The notes under the pieces are model-generated. The model worked only from the letters and a program-made list of their open reading frames with translations. It did no database searches and was not told where the DNA came from. Of a stretch of 64,000 bases of DNA, positions 1 to 9,805 are shown piece by piece. The DNA is from an uncultured Sulfolobales archaeon (GTDB taxonomy: Archaea > Thermoproteota > Thermoprotei_A > Sulfolobales > Acidilobaceae). The position numbers and the translations under genes are program-made. The stretch lies in assembly GCA_937921695.1 (NCBI GenBank), contig CAKZTZ010000005.1, positions 1 to 64,000 of the forward strand, given 5' to 3'. Each line of letters begins with the position of its first letter. The stretch's first letter is position 1.

Positions 1-671
1 AAGAAGATAAGATAAAAGTGGAATATCCAAAGACGTATCAATACTTCATTAACTTTAAAAAAGAACTTGAAAACAGGTCAATTCACAAACTTTGGGGTAA
101 AAGAAATCCATTTTATTCAGTTTATGATATAGGTGACTACACTTTCTATCCCTATAAAGTTGTTTGGAAATATGTTGCTGGTAAGATTTCGGGGAAGGCG
201 GAATTTTCGACAGCAGTTATAGAGCCTCTTTACGATAGGTTTGTCGGAAGAAAAATCGTAATACAAAATGAAAAGTTAATGTTAGTCCCGCTAGAGAATA
301 AAGAAGAGGCATATTATCTTTCTGCAGTGTTAAATTCATCGATTAGTCAATTAATAGTAGCTTCTTATGTTATAGAAACAGCAATTTCGACACACGTGCT
401 TGAAAGAATTAGAATTCCTACATTTAATCCTAATAATGTACTTCACCAAAAGATTTCTCAGCTTTCTCAAAAAGCTCATGAGATAGCGAAGAGAATTTAC
501 GAAGAAAATAGGGAAGACTTAAAAGAAGAACTAAAGAACGTAGAGGAGGAAATCGACAAAACTGTTGCTGAACTCTACGGGATTACCGATGAAGAGTTAA
601 TGGAGATTAAGAAGTGCTTAATGATTTTGAAAGAGGGTGGAGCTCCTGAAGAGGAGGTTGAGGAAGAATAA
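1..671 (+). CDS. C-terminal part of a type II/IIG restriction-modification methyltransferase-like protein (TaqI-like specificity region), truncated by window start
   Basis: Frame is open back to the window edge with no stop before the GTG at 18; protein contains AEFSTAVIEPLYDRFVGRKIVIQNEKLMLVPLENKEEAYYLSAVLNSS...IRIPTFNP, resembling TaqI-like C-terminal specificity domains. Confidence 0.6.
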   Translation, partial: EDKIKVEYPKTYQYFINFKKELENRSIHKLWGKRNPFYSVYDIGDYTFYPYKVVWKYVAGKISGKAEFSTAVIEPLYDRFVGRKIVIQNEKLMLVPLENKEEAYYLSAVLNSSISQLIVASYVIETAISTHVLERIRIPTFNPNNVLHQKISQLSQKAHEIAKRIYEENREDLKEELKNVEEEIDKTVAELYGITDEELMEIKKCLMILKEGGAPEEEVEEE

Positions 672-1313
672 GATTATAGACTTGAAAACTTAAAACTCGG
701 TTCAAGTTCTGGCCTTTCTAAGAGATCTTAAGAAGAGCTTGAAGACTTTAAATTTACATAGGTATTCTTGTTTTTATCGACGCATGTTTTAGAAGGTGTT
801 AACTTTCTAAATGCGGCTTTTGACAGTCCTATCAGCTAACTGGAGGTTAATTCTACAAAACTCTTTCAAAATCATTTAAGAACTTACCAGCATTATTTAT
901 TCTTAAGTATTCTTGTCTATTCTCTACTCTTCCCTTGTAGGCTTTCACGTGCTTTCTCTTAATTTATTTTCTGAGCTTGTGACAGTTGATAAGAATGATT
1001 TCTTTATGTTTAAAGCATCACATGTGCTAGTTATCGGTGCTCGTGGTTAAAGTAGGGTGTTCTAACAAGGTTTACCCTAGGCGGGGGCTGTCGATTTCTT
1101 TAGGTTGAAGTTATGAGAGTTTGCAAAGTTAAGTGCTAGGTACGATTTCACAGCCTCCAGCATTGAGTTCTTTAACTCTACACATTCTTGAAATGATGGT
1201 GGCAGGTCTACTTCCTACAGGAACATCGCTGGGTGCGGTTGGTAGGAGTTGTTAAGTATTTTAGGGGTGGAGCTCATCTATCTCCTTGGAGGAAGCCTTT
1301 AGATAGTGTGCTT

Positions 1314-1373
1314 GTGATGACCTCGGCGTGTCTTGAGGCTGTTGGAGCCTGTGATGAGGGTCTTGAGTGCTGA
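1314..1373 (+). ncRNA. candidate archaeal C/D-box sRNA
   Basis: GTGATGA(1314-1320)-12 nt-TTGA(1333-1336)-14 nt-GTGATGA(1351-1357)-12 nt-CTGA(1370-1373); two perfect C/C' boxes and 12-nt guide spacing, weak D' box. Confidence 0.45.
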
Positions 1374-1379
1374 TTTAGA

Positions 1380-1862
1380 TCAGCCTGGTTTGAAAACATA
1401 TCTAGCTTCCCCGCCTTCCACAGCGATTTTTACAGTGTAGGTTTGCTGTTTTTTCAGGTTGCAGTCTAGTTTTATAGTGTTAGATTCTCCCGGCTCTAGA
1501 GTTATATGTGTTCCTGTTGAGCATATGGTGTTTCCGTACGCTTCAACATGCGTATATTTCACTGTAGCTTTTGTGTTCCCGTTGTTTCTAACTGTAACTT
1601 CTAGGGCTCCCTCGTTGTATGATACTGTTTCAATAGACACCGCTACTCCACGATCTTGACCCGTGTATCCGGAGATGGTGAGGAGCCAGTAGTATAAGAC
1701 TGTGGAAACCACAATAACTACTAGGACTGTAGTAGCAACCCCTATTATGGTCTTGTAGAATCCTGTTAGCGTCAAACGCCGCCCCCTTGAAATTTGGTTT
1801 TCTAGGGGCATTAAACTAGTATCCAAGACTTCTGAGGGTTTGATAACTAGACTGATTTCCAC
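1380..1862 (-). CDS. archaeal type IV pilin/flagellin-like N-terminal protein with beta-sandwich tail
   Basis: Hydrophobic N-terminal helix (IIGVATTVLVVIVVSTVLYYWLL) preceded by basic residues, then a beta-rich CARDB-like tail. Confidence 0.5.
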   Translation of the reverse strand: MEISLVIKPSEVLDTSLMPLENQISRGRRLTLTGFYKTIIGVATTVLVVIVVSTVLYYWLLTISGYTGQDRGVAVSIETVSYNEGALEVTVRNNGNTKATVKYTHVEAYGNTICSTGTHITLEPGESNTIKLDCNLKKQQTYTVKIAVEGGEARYVFKPG

Positions 1863-1918
1863 TGGTATGAGGGGAGATATTAGGCTTCCACATGCTTAAC
1901 TAGTGGGGGTTAACTCTT

Positions 1919-2557
1919 TTGACTATGACTGTTGAGAGGGCTAAGAGGGTGGGGGTTGAGAGGGTTATTAGGGTGCTCCATGTTTCCGATATTCACTGTG
2001 CTACTGAGAAGCTTGTTAGGGTTCTAGATTCAGAGGATTATGATCTAGTCCTCGCTACGGGGGATTTCGAGTGTATAGATACTGCAGAGGCTCTCACTAG
2101 GGCTAAAGCGGATGTTTACGCTATAACGGGGAACATGGATAACGCGGGGGTTTATAGGAAGCTTAAGAGCCTCGGCATTCTCCTCGATGGGAGGATAACG
2201 TTTTTCGAAGACATAATTATAGGAGGTTTGGGGGGCTTAGACTTTAAAGGTAGCATGGAGAAGTTTAGAAAAGAGTTGAGCGATTTCAAGACAATAAACG
2301 TGCTCATGACACACCACCCCCCGGCGGGGGTGTTAGACGAGGCGAAGCCCGGGCTACACATAGGGCTCCCCGAAGTTAAGGATATAGTTGAGAGGGTGAA
2401 GCCCAGACTCCACCTTTTCGGCCACGTTCACGAAACGCCCGGGCACACTGTTAGAGGATCTATAGTTCACGTTAACGCCGGCCCCCTAGAGAAAGGCTAT
2501 TACGCTATAATAACATACTCCGGGAACATAACAGTGTATAAGAGGAGGCTAACCTAA
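1919..2557 (+). CDS. metallophosphoesterase (calcineurin-like)
   Basis: HVSDIHC, TGDFE, TGNMDN, LMTHHPP, LFGHVHE motifs. Confidence 0.9.
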   Translation: MTMTVERAKRVGVERVIRVLHVSDIHCATEKLVRVLDSEDYDLVLATGDFECIDTAEALTRAKADVYAITGNMDNAGVYRKLKSLGILLDGRITFFEDIIIGGLGGLDFKGSMEKFRKELSDFKTINVLMTHHPPAGVLDEAKPGLHIGLPEVKDIVERVKPRLHLFGHVHETPGHTVRGSIVHVNAGPLEKGYYAIITYSGNITVYKRRLT

Positions 2558-2568
2558 GGGGTTGAGAA

Positions 2569-2979
2569 TTGAAGTTCCTAGAAGACTCTATAAAAGTGTC
2601 CACTAAAAGCACTTTCGAAATAGTAGATATTACAGGCCAGGTTGAAACATGGATCGAAACAAACAAACTGAAAAACGGTATACTCCTAGCATACACGCCA
2701 CACACAACAGCAGCCCTGGCTTTAAACGAGAATGAAAAAGGCTTAAAAGAAGATATAATAAGCTTCCTCAAAGAACTAACAAAGCCAGAAGGAAACTGGA
2801 AACACAACCTTATAGACGTTAACGCCCACGCACACCTAGCAAACATAATAGTGGGCAACGACAGGATAATCCCAATAGTTAAAGGAAGACCAGCCCTAGG
2901 AACATGGCAGAGAATACTATTAATAGAGCTAGACGGGCCAAGAGAGAGAACTGTAAAACTCATATATATAGGAGAATAA
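2569..2979 (+). CDS. YjbQ/UPF0047 family protein
   Basis: GILLAYTPHTTAALALNENE, HAHLANIIVG, LGTWQRILLIELDGPRERT typical of the family. Confidence 0.9.
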   Translation: MKFLEDSIKVSTKSTFEIVDITGQVETWIETNKLKNGILLAYTPHTTAALALNENEKGLKEDIISFLKELTKPEGNWKHNLIDVNAHAHLANIIVGNDRIIPIVKGRPALGTWQRILLIELDGPRERTVKLIYIGE

Positions 2980-3154
2980 TATAAGACCCCGCACGCAACT
3001 TAAACATCCCCTCCAGAGTATTCGCGTTTACAGTCTAAAGGGTTAAGAATTCCTCCAGCCACACTATTTCTTAGGGATGACCGGTCTAGGTTTAGGAGGC
3101 TCTGAAGTGTGAAGATGCGGTGGCTGCGGGACCCTAGCTTTAAGGTGCTCTAGC

Positions 3155-5053
3155 TTGTCGGGCCAGCCTAGGTTTCCATATGATGGTTTCCGTAAGGGGC
3201 AGAGGGAGCTTGCTGAGGCTGTTGCTGATGCTGTTAGGAGTGGTGGTGTTCTCGTTATTAGGGCTCCTACGGGTTATGGTAAGACTGCTGCGGTAGTGTA
3301 TGGGCTTCTCCTCGCTGGTGTTGGGAGGGTTCTCTATGTTGTTAGGACTGTTAACGAGATTGACCCTGTGTTGAGGGAGTTGAGGGTTTTCGGTGCTAGG
3401 TATTCTTTTCTCTTCTCCGCTAGAAGGTCTTGTCCTCTAATGTATAGGCCCGGCCTCCCCCCTTTATCTCATGAGGATTTCTGGAGTAACTGTGCTCTCT
3501 TAAGGTTTAAGGGTTTATGCGACTATTATTCTAGGCTTTCCCAAGCCCCCTTGAGTGATGTCGAGTCTTTCATTAGGAGTTATCCTATGCCTAGTGCTTT
3601 CAAACTAGCTCTCGACATGGGCCGGGGGCTTAAAATATGTCCTTTCTTCGCCCTCCTAAGGATCTCGGGGGGCTCAGAGTTCACTGTTGCAACATACCCT
3701 TACCTGTTCAGGGAAGATATTTTCACAGAGGTTTTCGAGGGCTTCAGCTACGGGGATTTCGTCGTGGTTGTCGATGAGGCTCACAGCCTCCTCAACGCTC
3801 ACAGCCTATTAGAGTCTAGAGTATCCCTGTCAGACTTAGAAGGCTCTGTTAAAGAGATTAGAAGGCACGCGCCACACTGGGAGCATGTGGCTGAGAGGAT
3901 TGAAAGACTAATAGGGGAGTTTAGTGTTTTTCTCAAGCGTAAATGGAAGGGTTTGAGGCTCCTAGATAAAAATATAGTAGTGGAAATCTTGGAAGACGTT
4001 GGGGAAGTCAAGGATGTAGAGGCTGAAATAAGGGAAACACTACTCCTTGAAGCTCTAGCCTCGGGGCTGAGAGATTTCAGGGTCAGCCTTAAAACAGCTA
4101 AAATAGCGAGGTGGGCTGAGAGCCTAGAAGACCCTAATTACGAGCTCTTCGCCACTGCTGAGGGGGAAGAGCCTACTATAATATCTACCCCCCTAGACCC
4201 CCATATAGCTGTTGATAAGCCCCTAACGCAAGCTAAAGCCCTAATACTCCTCAGCGGCACAATACCCCCGGGAGACTTCCTCGGAACACACCTAGGCGTT
4301 AAAAGACACCACACGCTTTTCGACGTGGAGCTTTCCTTCGGGGCTTTCATGCCGAAGTCCAACGTGTATACTGCAGTCGCATCAGATGTGACTACTAGGT
4401 TTAAAGAGAGAGGCCCCCACACATATCATAGGATAGCGGGCTATGTAGCTGAAATATCTAAAGGCTTCAACGGCGTCAAACTAGTAGTATATCCGAGCTA
4501 TGAAGTAATGCATAGTATAGTAGAGAGGCTCCCAAGCAGCATAGAGTTAATAGTTGAAACACCAGCAACAAACCTCGGAGACGTAGAAGCGAGAATAATG
4601 GAAGAGGAAAACATAACTGTAAACGCTGTAGCAGGGGGGAAACTAGTGGAGGGGGTGGAGTTCGTAGACTATGAGGGTAGAAACATGCTACACATAGTAG
4701 CCATAGTAGGCCTACCATTCCCCCAGCCAGACGACTATACAAAGAAACACCTAGAAGTCCTAGCTAAGAGAATGGGAAGTAGAGAAGCGAGAAACCTAGT
4801 CTACGCAACGGCGACAGCTATAAAAGTAAGGCAAGCCCTAGGCAGGGCTGTGAGATCCCCGGAGGATAGAGCAGCATACATACTATTAGACTATAGATAT
4901 CTAAGGAAAGACATAAAACAAGTCATAGGACTCAAATACGACAGTGTAACCCCAAACATTGAAATATTCAAGAGGGAAATAGAGAGAATAAGGAAACACC
5001 TAGCACTATACAGTGGGGGCAAAACTAGCGAGGAGAGCAGCACACCTCAATAG
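3155..5053 (+). CDS. XPD/Rad3-like Fe-S DNA helicase
   Basis: Walker A RAPTGYGKT, DEAH box VVDEAHSLL, four spaced Cys between motifs Ia and II, C-terminal QALGRAVRSPEDR. Confidence 0.9.
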   Translation: MSGQPRFPYDGFRKGQRELAEAVADAVRSGGVLVIRAPTGYGKTAAVVYGLLLAGVGRVLYVVRTVNEIDPVLRELRVFGARYSFLFSARRSCPLMYRPGLPPLSHEDFWSNCALLRFKGLCDYYSRLSQAPLSDVESFIRSYPMPSAFKLALDMGRGLKICPFFALLRISGGSEFTVATYPYLFREDIFTEVFEGFSYGDFVVVVDEAHSLLNAHSLLESRVSLSDLEGSVKEIRRHAPHWEHVAERIERLIGEFSVFLKRKWKGLRLLDKNIVVEILEDVGEVKDVEAEIRETLLLEALASGLRDFRVSLKTAKIARWAESLEDPNYELFATAEGEEPTIISTPLDPHIAVDKPLTQAKALILLSGTIPPGDFLGTHLGVKRHHTLFDVELSFGAFMPKSNVYTAVASDVTTRFKERGPHTYHRIAGYVAEISKGFNGVKLVVYPSYEVMHSIVERLPSSIELIVETPATNLGDVEARIMEEENITVNAVAGGKLVEGVEFVDYEGRNMLHIVAIVGLPFPQPDDYTKKHLEVLAKRMGSREARNLVYATATAIKVRQALGRAVRSPEDRAAYILLDYRYLRKDIKQVIGLKYDSVTPNIEIFKREIERIRKHLALYSGGKTSEESSTPQ

Positions 5054-5111
5054 CCTAGGCTTGCTGGAAACCCGGGATCCATAGGGTAATCATGCAATAT
5101 CCCTGACCGCG

Positions 5112-6080
5112 TCAAGATTTCACACCATAGCTTCTAGCCCATTCCAGGAAATCTTTTACAGCTTCCTCTAGGCTCCTCCACTCCCTTCCGAGTATTCTAC
5201 TTTTATACTCGTAGTTTAGGCTCAGGAGTTCGAACGTCATTGCTATAGGGCTGCCTCTTGGTATTAGAGGTTTAAGTGCTAGAGAGGCGCTTACTAGAGG
5301 TTTGAAGGGTATTGTTGCGCATCTCACTTTAACCTGTTTACACCCCTCTCTTACGATGTCGCTCATGTCTGGGTGGTGTGCTACTGCGTTAACCCAGAGG
5401 CTGTCGTATCTCCCCTCGCCAGCTTCCGCCAGGATCTCCGCCGTGTCTTTAACATGTATTAACGCTATCCTCCTCCCGAGTTTAGGGGCTACCCTGATAG
5501 ATAAGAGTCTCCTATACATGGCCCACTCTCTATGGTAGGCCCAGGGGCCTAGTAGGAGCCCGGGCCTCACTATGCTCCACTTACCTTTCAGCTCTCTAGA
5601 GTTTCTAAGCAGCCTCTCGCCTTCAGCCTTTGTGAGGCCGTGGTAGCTGTAGTTTTTGTGGAGTTTAGGGTTTAAGTGTTCCTCCTCCTCGTAGACTGTG
5701 CTTCCAGGCTTTAAGCCCCCTACTTCACCTATGGCGCTTATAGCGCTCACATATACAACTCTAGCCCCCAGCTCTCCCGCTGCTTTAACCGTTTCTCCTA
5801 GGAGTTCTACGTGAGCCTCCCTAAACTTTTCCAGGCTCCCTGAAACCCTACCAACTAGATAATAGTAAACGTCGCCCCCCAGGGTTTTCAGTTTTTCAGC
5901 TCTCAGGGATTCTAAGAGCTCTAGGGGGAGCCCCATTGTTTTAACATGGGCTGTTATATGGGGCCTCCTAGTTTCGGAGCCCCTCCTACTAACTATTATA
6001 GCATTGAAGCCCCTCTTGTGGAGCTCCTCCGCCACGTTAACCCCTAAATATCCAAGGCCCCCAACTATTACGTGCTTCAA
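5112..6080 (-). CDS. NAD-dependent epimerase/dehydratase family protein
   Basis: Rossmann GGLGYLGVNVAEEL, YSYHGLTKAEGE (YxxxK-like), RPGLLLGP. Confidence 0.8.
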   Translation of the reverse strand: MKHVIVGGLGYLGVNVAEELHKRGFNAIIVSRRGSETRRPHITAHVKTMGLPLELLESLRAEKLKTLGGDVYYYLVGRVSGSLEKFREAHVELLGETVKAAGELGARVVYVSAISAIGEVGGLKPGSTVYEEEEHLNPKLHKNYSYHGLTKAEGERLLRNSRELKGKWSIVRPGLLLGPWAYHREWAMYRRLLSIRVAPKLGRRIALIHVKDTAEILAEAGEGRYDSLWVNAVAHHPDMSDIVREGCKQVKVRCATIPFKPLVSASLALKPLIPRGSPIAMTFELLSLNYEYKSRILGREWRSLEEAVKDFLEWARSYGVKS

Positions 6081-7091
6081 CTAGCCTAACCCCCTTAGAG
6101 TCAAATATATAGTTACTAGGGCTGCAGCCGATGAAAGCCAAGTAATCATTATTGATGCTATTAGGAGCTCAGGCTCTGAGAGGGGGGTTCTCGATGTTAT
6201 GAGGGCTGGGAGGCTTAGGGGCGCCCTCTCAGATAACCTAGATTTTATAAGCCACCCTCGAAGCTCTACAGGCCTCTCGAAACTCCTCCTCTCCTTGAAG
6301 CCTATGCTTGATATTTTAAGGAAACCGTTTAAAGCTATAGGCAGCCCCGCTATTAAAGCTACAGCCTCAACCCTACCCATTATAGCTGCTGAAGCTACCG
6401 CCGCCCCAACAGTGAAGCTCCCCACATCTCCGTTAAAGGCTTTCGAGGGGTAGAAATTATAGTATAACATTCCCAGGGATGCTCCAGCTATGGAGAGGCC
6501 GAGTATTAAAGCTAGCTCTGAGTTTTCAACGCCAGCACTATACTGCATATACCCGGCTACAGCCATAGTGAGAGACATTATGAGCGTCGACGATAACATG
6601 ACCCCGTTATGAGTATCATACATGTTGAAACCATTAGTAGCAACAGTATAAACTATGGGGAGCATTAAAGGGTAAACTATAGTAAGCCTAGCAAACCCAT
6701 CCATAGGTATCAGGGGCCTAGGCTCGTAAACCCCGAGGAGAAACACTGGAACAGCTGGTAGAACGCCGAGCAAAATCTTAAGCCTAGCGTTTAAAACTAG
6801 AAAATCATCAACAATACCTATAAAGCCAGCTACAAGTATAGATAGAGAGAAAGCCAAAGCCTCAACCCTATAACCGCTAAAAAACAAGAAAACAGACCCA
6901 GCAAGCAAACCAGCTAAAATAGAAACACCCACACTCTCAGCAACTTCAACCCTACAAGGCTTATGAACATCAACCCCAACACGCCCAAAAGACTTGAAAA
7001 ACCCTATAGCAAAACGGCCAACAATAAACGTGACTATCAAAGATAAAACAAAAACCCCTAAAGCCGTTACTATCAACACTCCAAACCCCAT
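6081..7091 (-). CDS. glycosyltransferase family 4 / UDP-GlcNAc-1-phosphate transferase-like membrane protein
   Basis: GFIGIVDDFLVL, NGFNMYDTHNGV, AFNGDVGSFTVGA motifs; multiple TM segments. Confidence 0.8.
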   Translation of the reverse strand: MGFGVLIVTALGVFVLSLIVTFIVGRFAIGFFKSFGRVGVDVHKPCRVEVAESVGVSILAGLLAGSVFLFFSGYRVEALAFSLSILVAGFIGIVDDFLVLNARLKILLGVLPAVPVFLLGVYEPRPLIPMDGFARLTIVYPLMLPIVYTVATNGFNMYDTHNGVMLSSTLIMSLTMAVAGYMQYSAGVENSELALILGLSIAGASLGMLYYNFYPSKAFNGDVGSFTVGAAVASAAIMGRVEAVALIAGLPIALNGFLKISSIGFKERRSFERPVELRGWLIKSRLSERAPLSLPALITSRTPLSEPELLIASIMITWLSSAAALVTIYLTLRGLG

Positions 7092-7259
7092 ATCTAAGGC
7101 GCCTCTACTGTTTAAAAGCTTCTACCCCCCGGGAGGGTTAAACTTAATAACTTTAAAAGACCGCACCACATTATTGAGGCGGGATGATGACGCGCAAACC
7201 GTGTGACACTGTGATCGGGAGCTCTCGAGAGTGACCGCTCCCTTGAAGGGTGTAGAGTT

Positions 7260-7457
7260 TTGACTTGGAAGAGTGGGCCTTTAAAGGTTTTATGGTCTAC
7301 GTTGACCCTGGTAGTTCTCTTAATACTTGCCCTCATACTGTTTAGGGTTGCGGTTTTCTCTCTTAGGCTAGCTTTAACTATAGTGTTTATCCTTATACTT
7401 CTAGTTCTCTTAATGGTTTTCTCTCTGGCTTTTAGGGTTTTAAGGTCTAGGATTTAA
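7260..7457 (+). CDS. small hydrophobic membrane protein
   Basis: 65 aa, almost entirely hydrophobic; 3' end converges on HD gene. Confidence 0.35.
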   Translation: MTWKSGPLKVLWSTLTLVVLLILALILFRVAVFSLRLALTIVFILILLVLLMVFSLAFRVLRSRI

Positions 7458-9048
7458 GCCTCTCTACCGCTTCTTTTACGAGTTCTTGGGTGAATAGTTT
7501 TCTGATCTTATCTCTTTCCTTGTATAGTTTCATGTGGGTTTCTTCGTCTTCCGAGTATGCGTATATTAGGGTTACAGGTATTGATGCTGCTTCTATTAGG
7601 GTCCTCAGGTATACTGATCTCTCAACTACTTCCCTGAGGGCTCCAGTGACATCCCTAACTATCTTCCTTGGAACTCTCTCTACTTTCACTTCCTGCTTGT
7701 CAGCCCCCCATGTTTTAAGGCTCCTCTCCACTATGCCTTTGAAGGTTTCATCGTCGTGAACTATGTTGTCTAGGACTTTCCCCACGTGCTCCCCCCTCCA
7801 CTCTTCCCCCTTAATTATCTCTGATACGAGTTCATCCATCCTCTTAACTAGGGATATTGGTAGTAGGGGTCTGTATTCTAGGAGCGCCTTAGCCCATCTC
7901 ACTCCTTTCTTGCTGCCTTTTATTCTCATAGTCTTAATGAGGCTCATAACTTCCGGGTCGTCGAAGTATATTCTAGCATCTTTAACTATCTCCGAGAGCC
8001 TCCTTGGGTTTAAGAGCTCCCAAGGCCCCTCAATAACACCATTATATATCCCCGGCTGGAGGCTCCACCATTCCCCGACTATTCTAGTGAAAGCCATGTC
8101 TAGGGCTAGTTGTAGGCTTGAGAGCTTATGATGATAGTATACTGTCTTATACATTTTAAACCTGGCGTCGAAAACATCTTCTATAGGCTGGTAGGCCTTA
8201 GGGGGAGCTATTATAGTTACTCCCCCCTCGCCCTCCACCACGTCTAAGCCTTCTAAAACCCTATCAATATCTATATACCCGTAAACAACCCCAGTGTATT
8301 TAGCGTCTCTAACAAGGTAGTCGAGCCTATCAATATCAACTACACTCCCAGACAACATATAGTTTACCAGCCTGCAAGCCTCAACCCTAACACCTAAATC
8401 TTCAAGATCCCCATCCTTCAACCCCGAAGACCCGGGCTTAACGGATTCAAGGGCAAGCCTCACTAGTATATCAAGTTCATCGTAGCCCGAGCCCTCGGAG
8501 AGCTCTGAGAGCCTCTCAATGAAATGCAAAGTGTAAACCTCATGGATCTTCCCGAAACCCCCACTCTCAACTACAACTCTCCGAGCCTCCTCAAGCCCCC
8601 TGAGGATCGCCTCATCTTCAACCCCCCTATCCCTCGGGCTTAATATCAAGTCCTCAACACTATCCTCGAGCATGTGGCTGAAGGGGGGATGCCCAACATC
8701 GTGGAGGAGCCCTGTAAGCCTAGCAACCTGGATGAAAGCAGAGTAAGCATCATCGTTGCAAGCGTGGAAAAGAGCTGAACAAATCTTAGAGCTCCTCCTA
8801 GAAGCCTCAACAACCCTATAAGCCATCCTAGAAGCTAAATGCATAACCCCAAGAGAATGCTCAAGCCTAGAATGAGTAGCGGAGGGGAAAACAAGATAGC
8901 TCAAACCCAACTGCCTAACCTCGTGAAGCCTCCTAAGAAACGAGGTCTGGAGAAGCCAATACTCAGCCTCGTTAACAGGAATAATACCGTGAACACTATC
9001 CTGAACAACAGCCCTAAACCTCCACAAACCCAAAAGCTCACGCCTCAA
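7447..9048 (-). CDS. HD-domain phosphohydrolase (dNTPase-like)
   Basis: SRLEHSLGVMHLA, LLHDVGHPPFSHMLE, DYLVRDAKYTGV. Confidence 0.9.
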   Translation of the reverse strand: MRRELLGLWRFRAVVQDSVHGIIPVNEAEYWLLQTSFLRRLHEVRQLGLSYLVFPSATHSRLEHSLGVMHLASRMAYRVVEASRRSSKICSALFHACNDDAYSAFIQVARLTGLLHDVGHPPFSHMLEDSVEDLILSPRDRGVEDEAILRGLEEARRVVVESGGFGKIHEVYTLHFIERLSELSEGSGYDELDILVRLALESVKPGSSGLKDGDLEDLGVRVEACRLVNYMLSGSVVDIDRLDYLVRDAKYTGVVYGYIDIDRVLEGLDVVEGEGGVTIIAPPKAYQPIEDVFDARFKMYKTVYYHHKLSSLQLALDMAFTRIVGEWWSLQPGIYNGVIEGPWELLNPRRLSEIVKDARIYFDDPEVMSLIKTMRIKGSKKGVRWAKALLEYRPLLPISLVKRMDELVSEIIKGEEWRGEHVGKVLDNIVHDDETFKGIVERSLKTWGADKQEVKVERVPRKIVRDVTGALREVVERSVYLRTLIEAASIPVTLIYAYSEDEETHMKLYKERDKIRKLFTQELVKEAVERLKS

Positions 9049-9174
9049 ACCAGACCCTCACAAAACAAATAGAAAACCAGAGGAATTAAACAAACACCCC
9101 CGAAAAAAGAAAACACGACAACATTAAAACACTTAATCCCACCCCTCTCCAAACCATAACAGGGTGGCACGCGA

Positions 9175-9681
9175 ATGCTCGAACCCATATGCCTTAAGCC
9201 AATAGGCATTGTTGAAGAAGGAATCCCAAGGCCCGGGGAGCCTTACAGGCCGGAGTCACGCTACGAAATAATATCAACCATAAGGATCCTAGACGATTAC
9301 GCTGAAGCCCTACAAGGTTTAGAAGAATACTCACATATCATAGTAATATACTGGATGCATGAAGAGAAAAGATACAAGCCAAAAATCAAACCCTGGAACA
9401 TAGAAAGATACCCAGAAGTAGGAATACTAGCAACAAGATTCCCCCCAAGACCAAACCCCATAGCCCTAACAGTAGTAGAACTCATAGCAATAGAAGGAAA
9501 CAAACTAAAAGTAAGAGGACTAGACGCTTGGACGGGAAGCCCAGTAATAGACATAAAACCATACGACTACTACGACATAGTTAAAAACCCCAGAATACCA
9601 TGGTGGCTAGAAGAAAAATGGAGAGAACTAAGCGAAAAGAGAAACTATAAAACAATAGCACCATGGCTAGGACCCTCTTAA
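9175..9681 (+). CDS. trmO: tRNA methyltransferase TrmO family (UPF0066/YaeB)
   Basis: PIGIVEEG, LATRFPPRPNPIALTVVELIAIEGNKLKVRGLDAWTGSPVIDIKPY. Confidence 0.85.
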   Translation: MLEPICLKPIGIVEEGIPRPGEPYRPESRYEIISTIRILDDYAEALQGLEEYSHIIVIYWMHEEKRYKPKIKPWNIERYPEVGILATRFPPRPNPIALTVVELIAIEGNKLKVRGLDAWTGSPVIDIKPYDYYDIVKNPRIPWWLEEKWRELSEKRNYKTIAPWLGPS

Positions 9682-9805
9682 TAATAGGCTAAAACATCTT
9701 CCCAACATGAAGCTAGGGGAAACTATATAAAGCTAAGTGTAGTAGCTCTCCATAGTTCTTGTTATAAAGTTTCGACTTCAGCTTATTGGTCTCTGTTTCT
9801 GGGTT

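Noticed and set aside
3080-3140. C/D-like motifs (GGATGACC ... CTGA AGT GTGAAGA) upstream of the XPD gene
   Set aside because: Spacing between C and D' is about 19 nt and no terminal D box; lies in a probable 5' leader.
7184-7250. Possible C/D-box sRNA (ATGATGA ... GTGA ... GTGATC)
   Set aside because: Only the first C box fits; no CTGA box at the required spacing.
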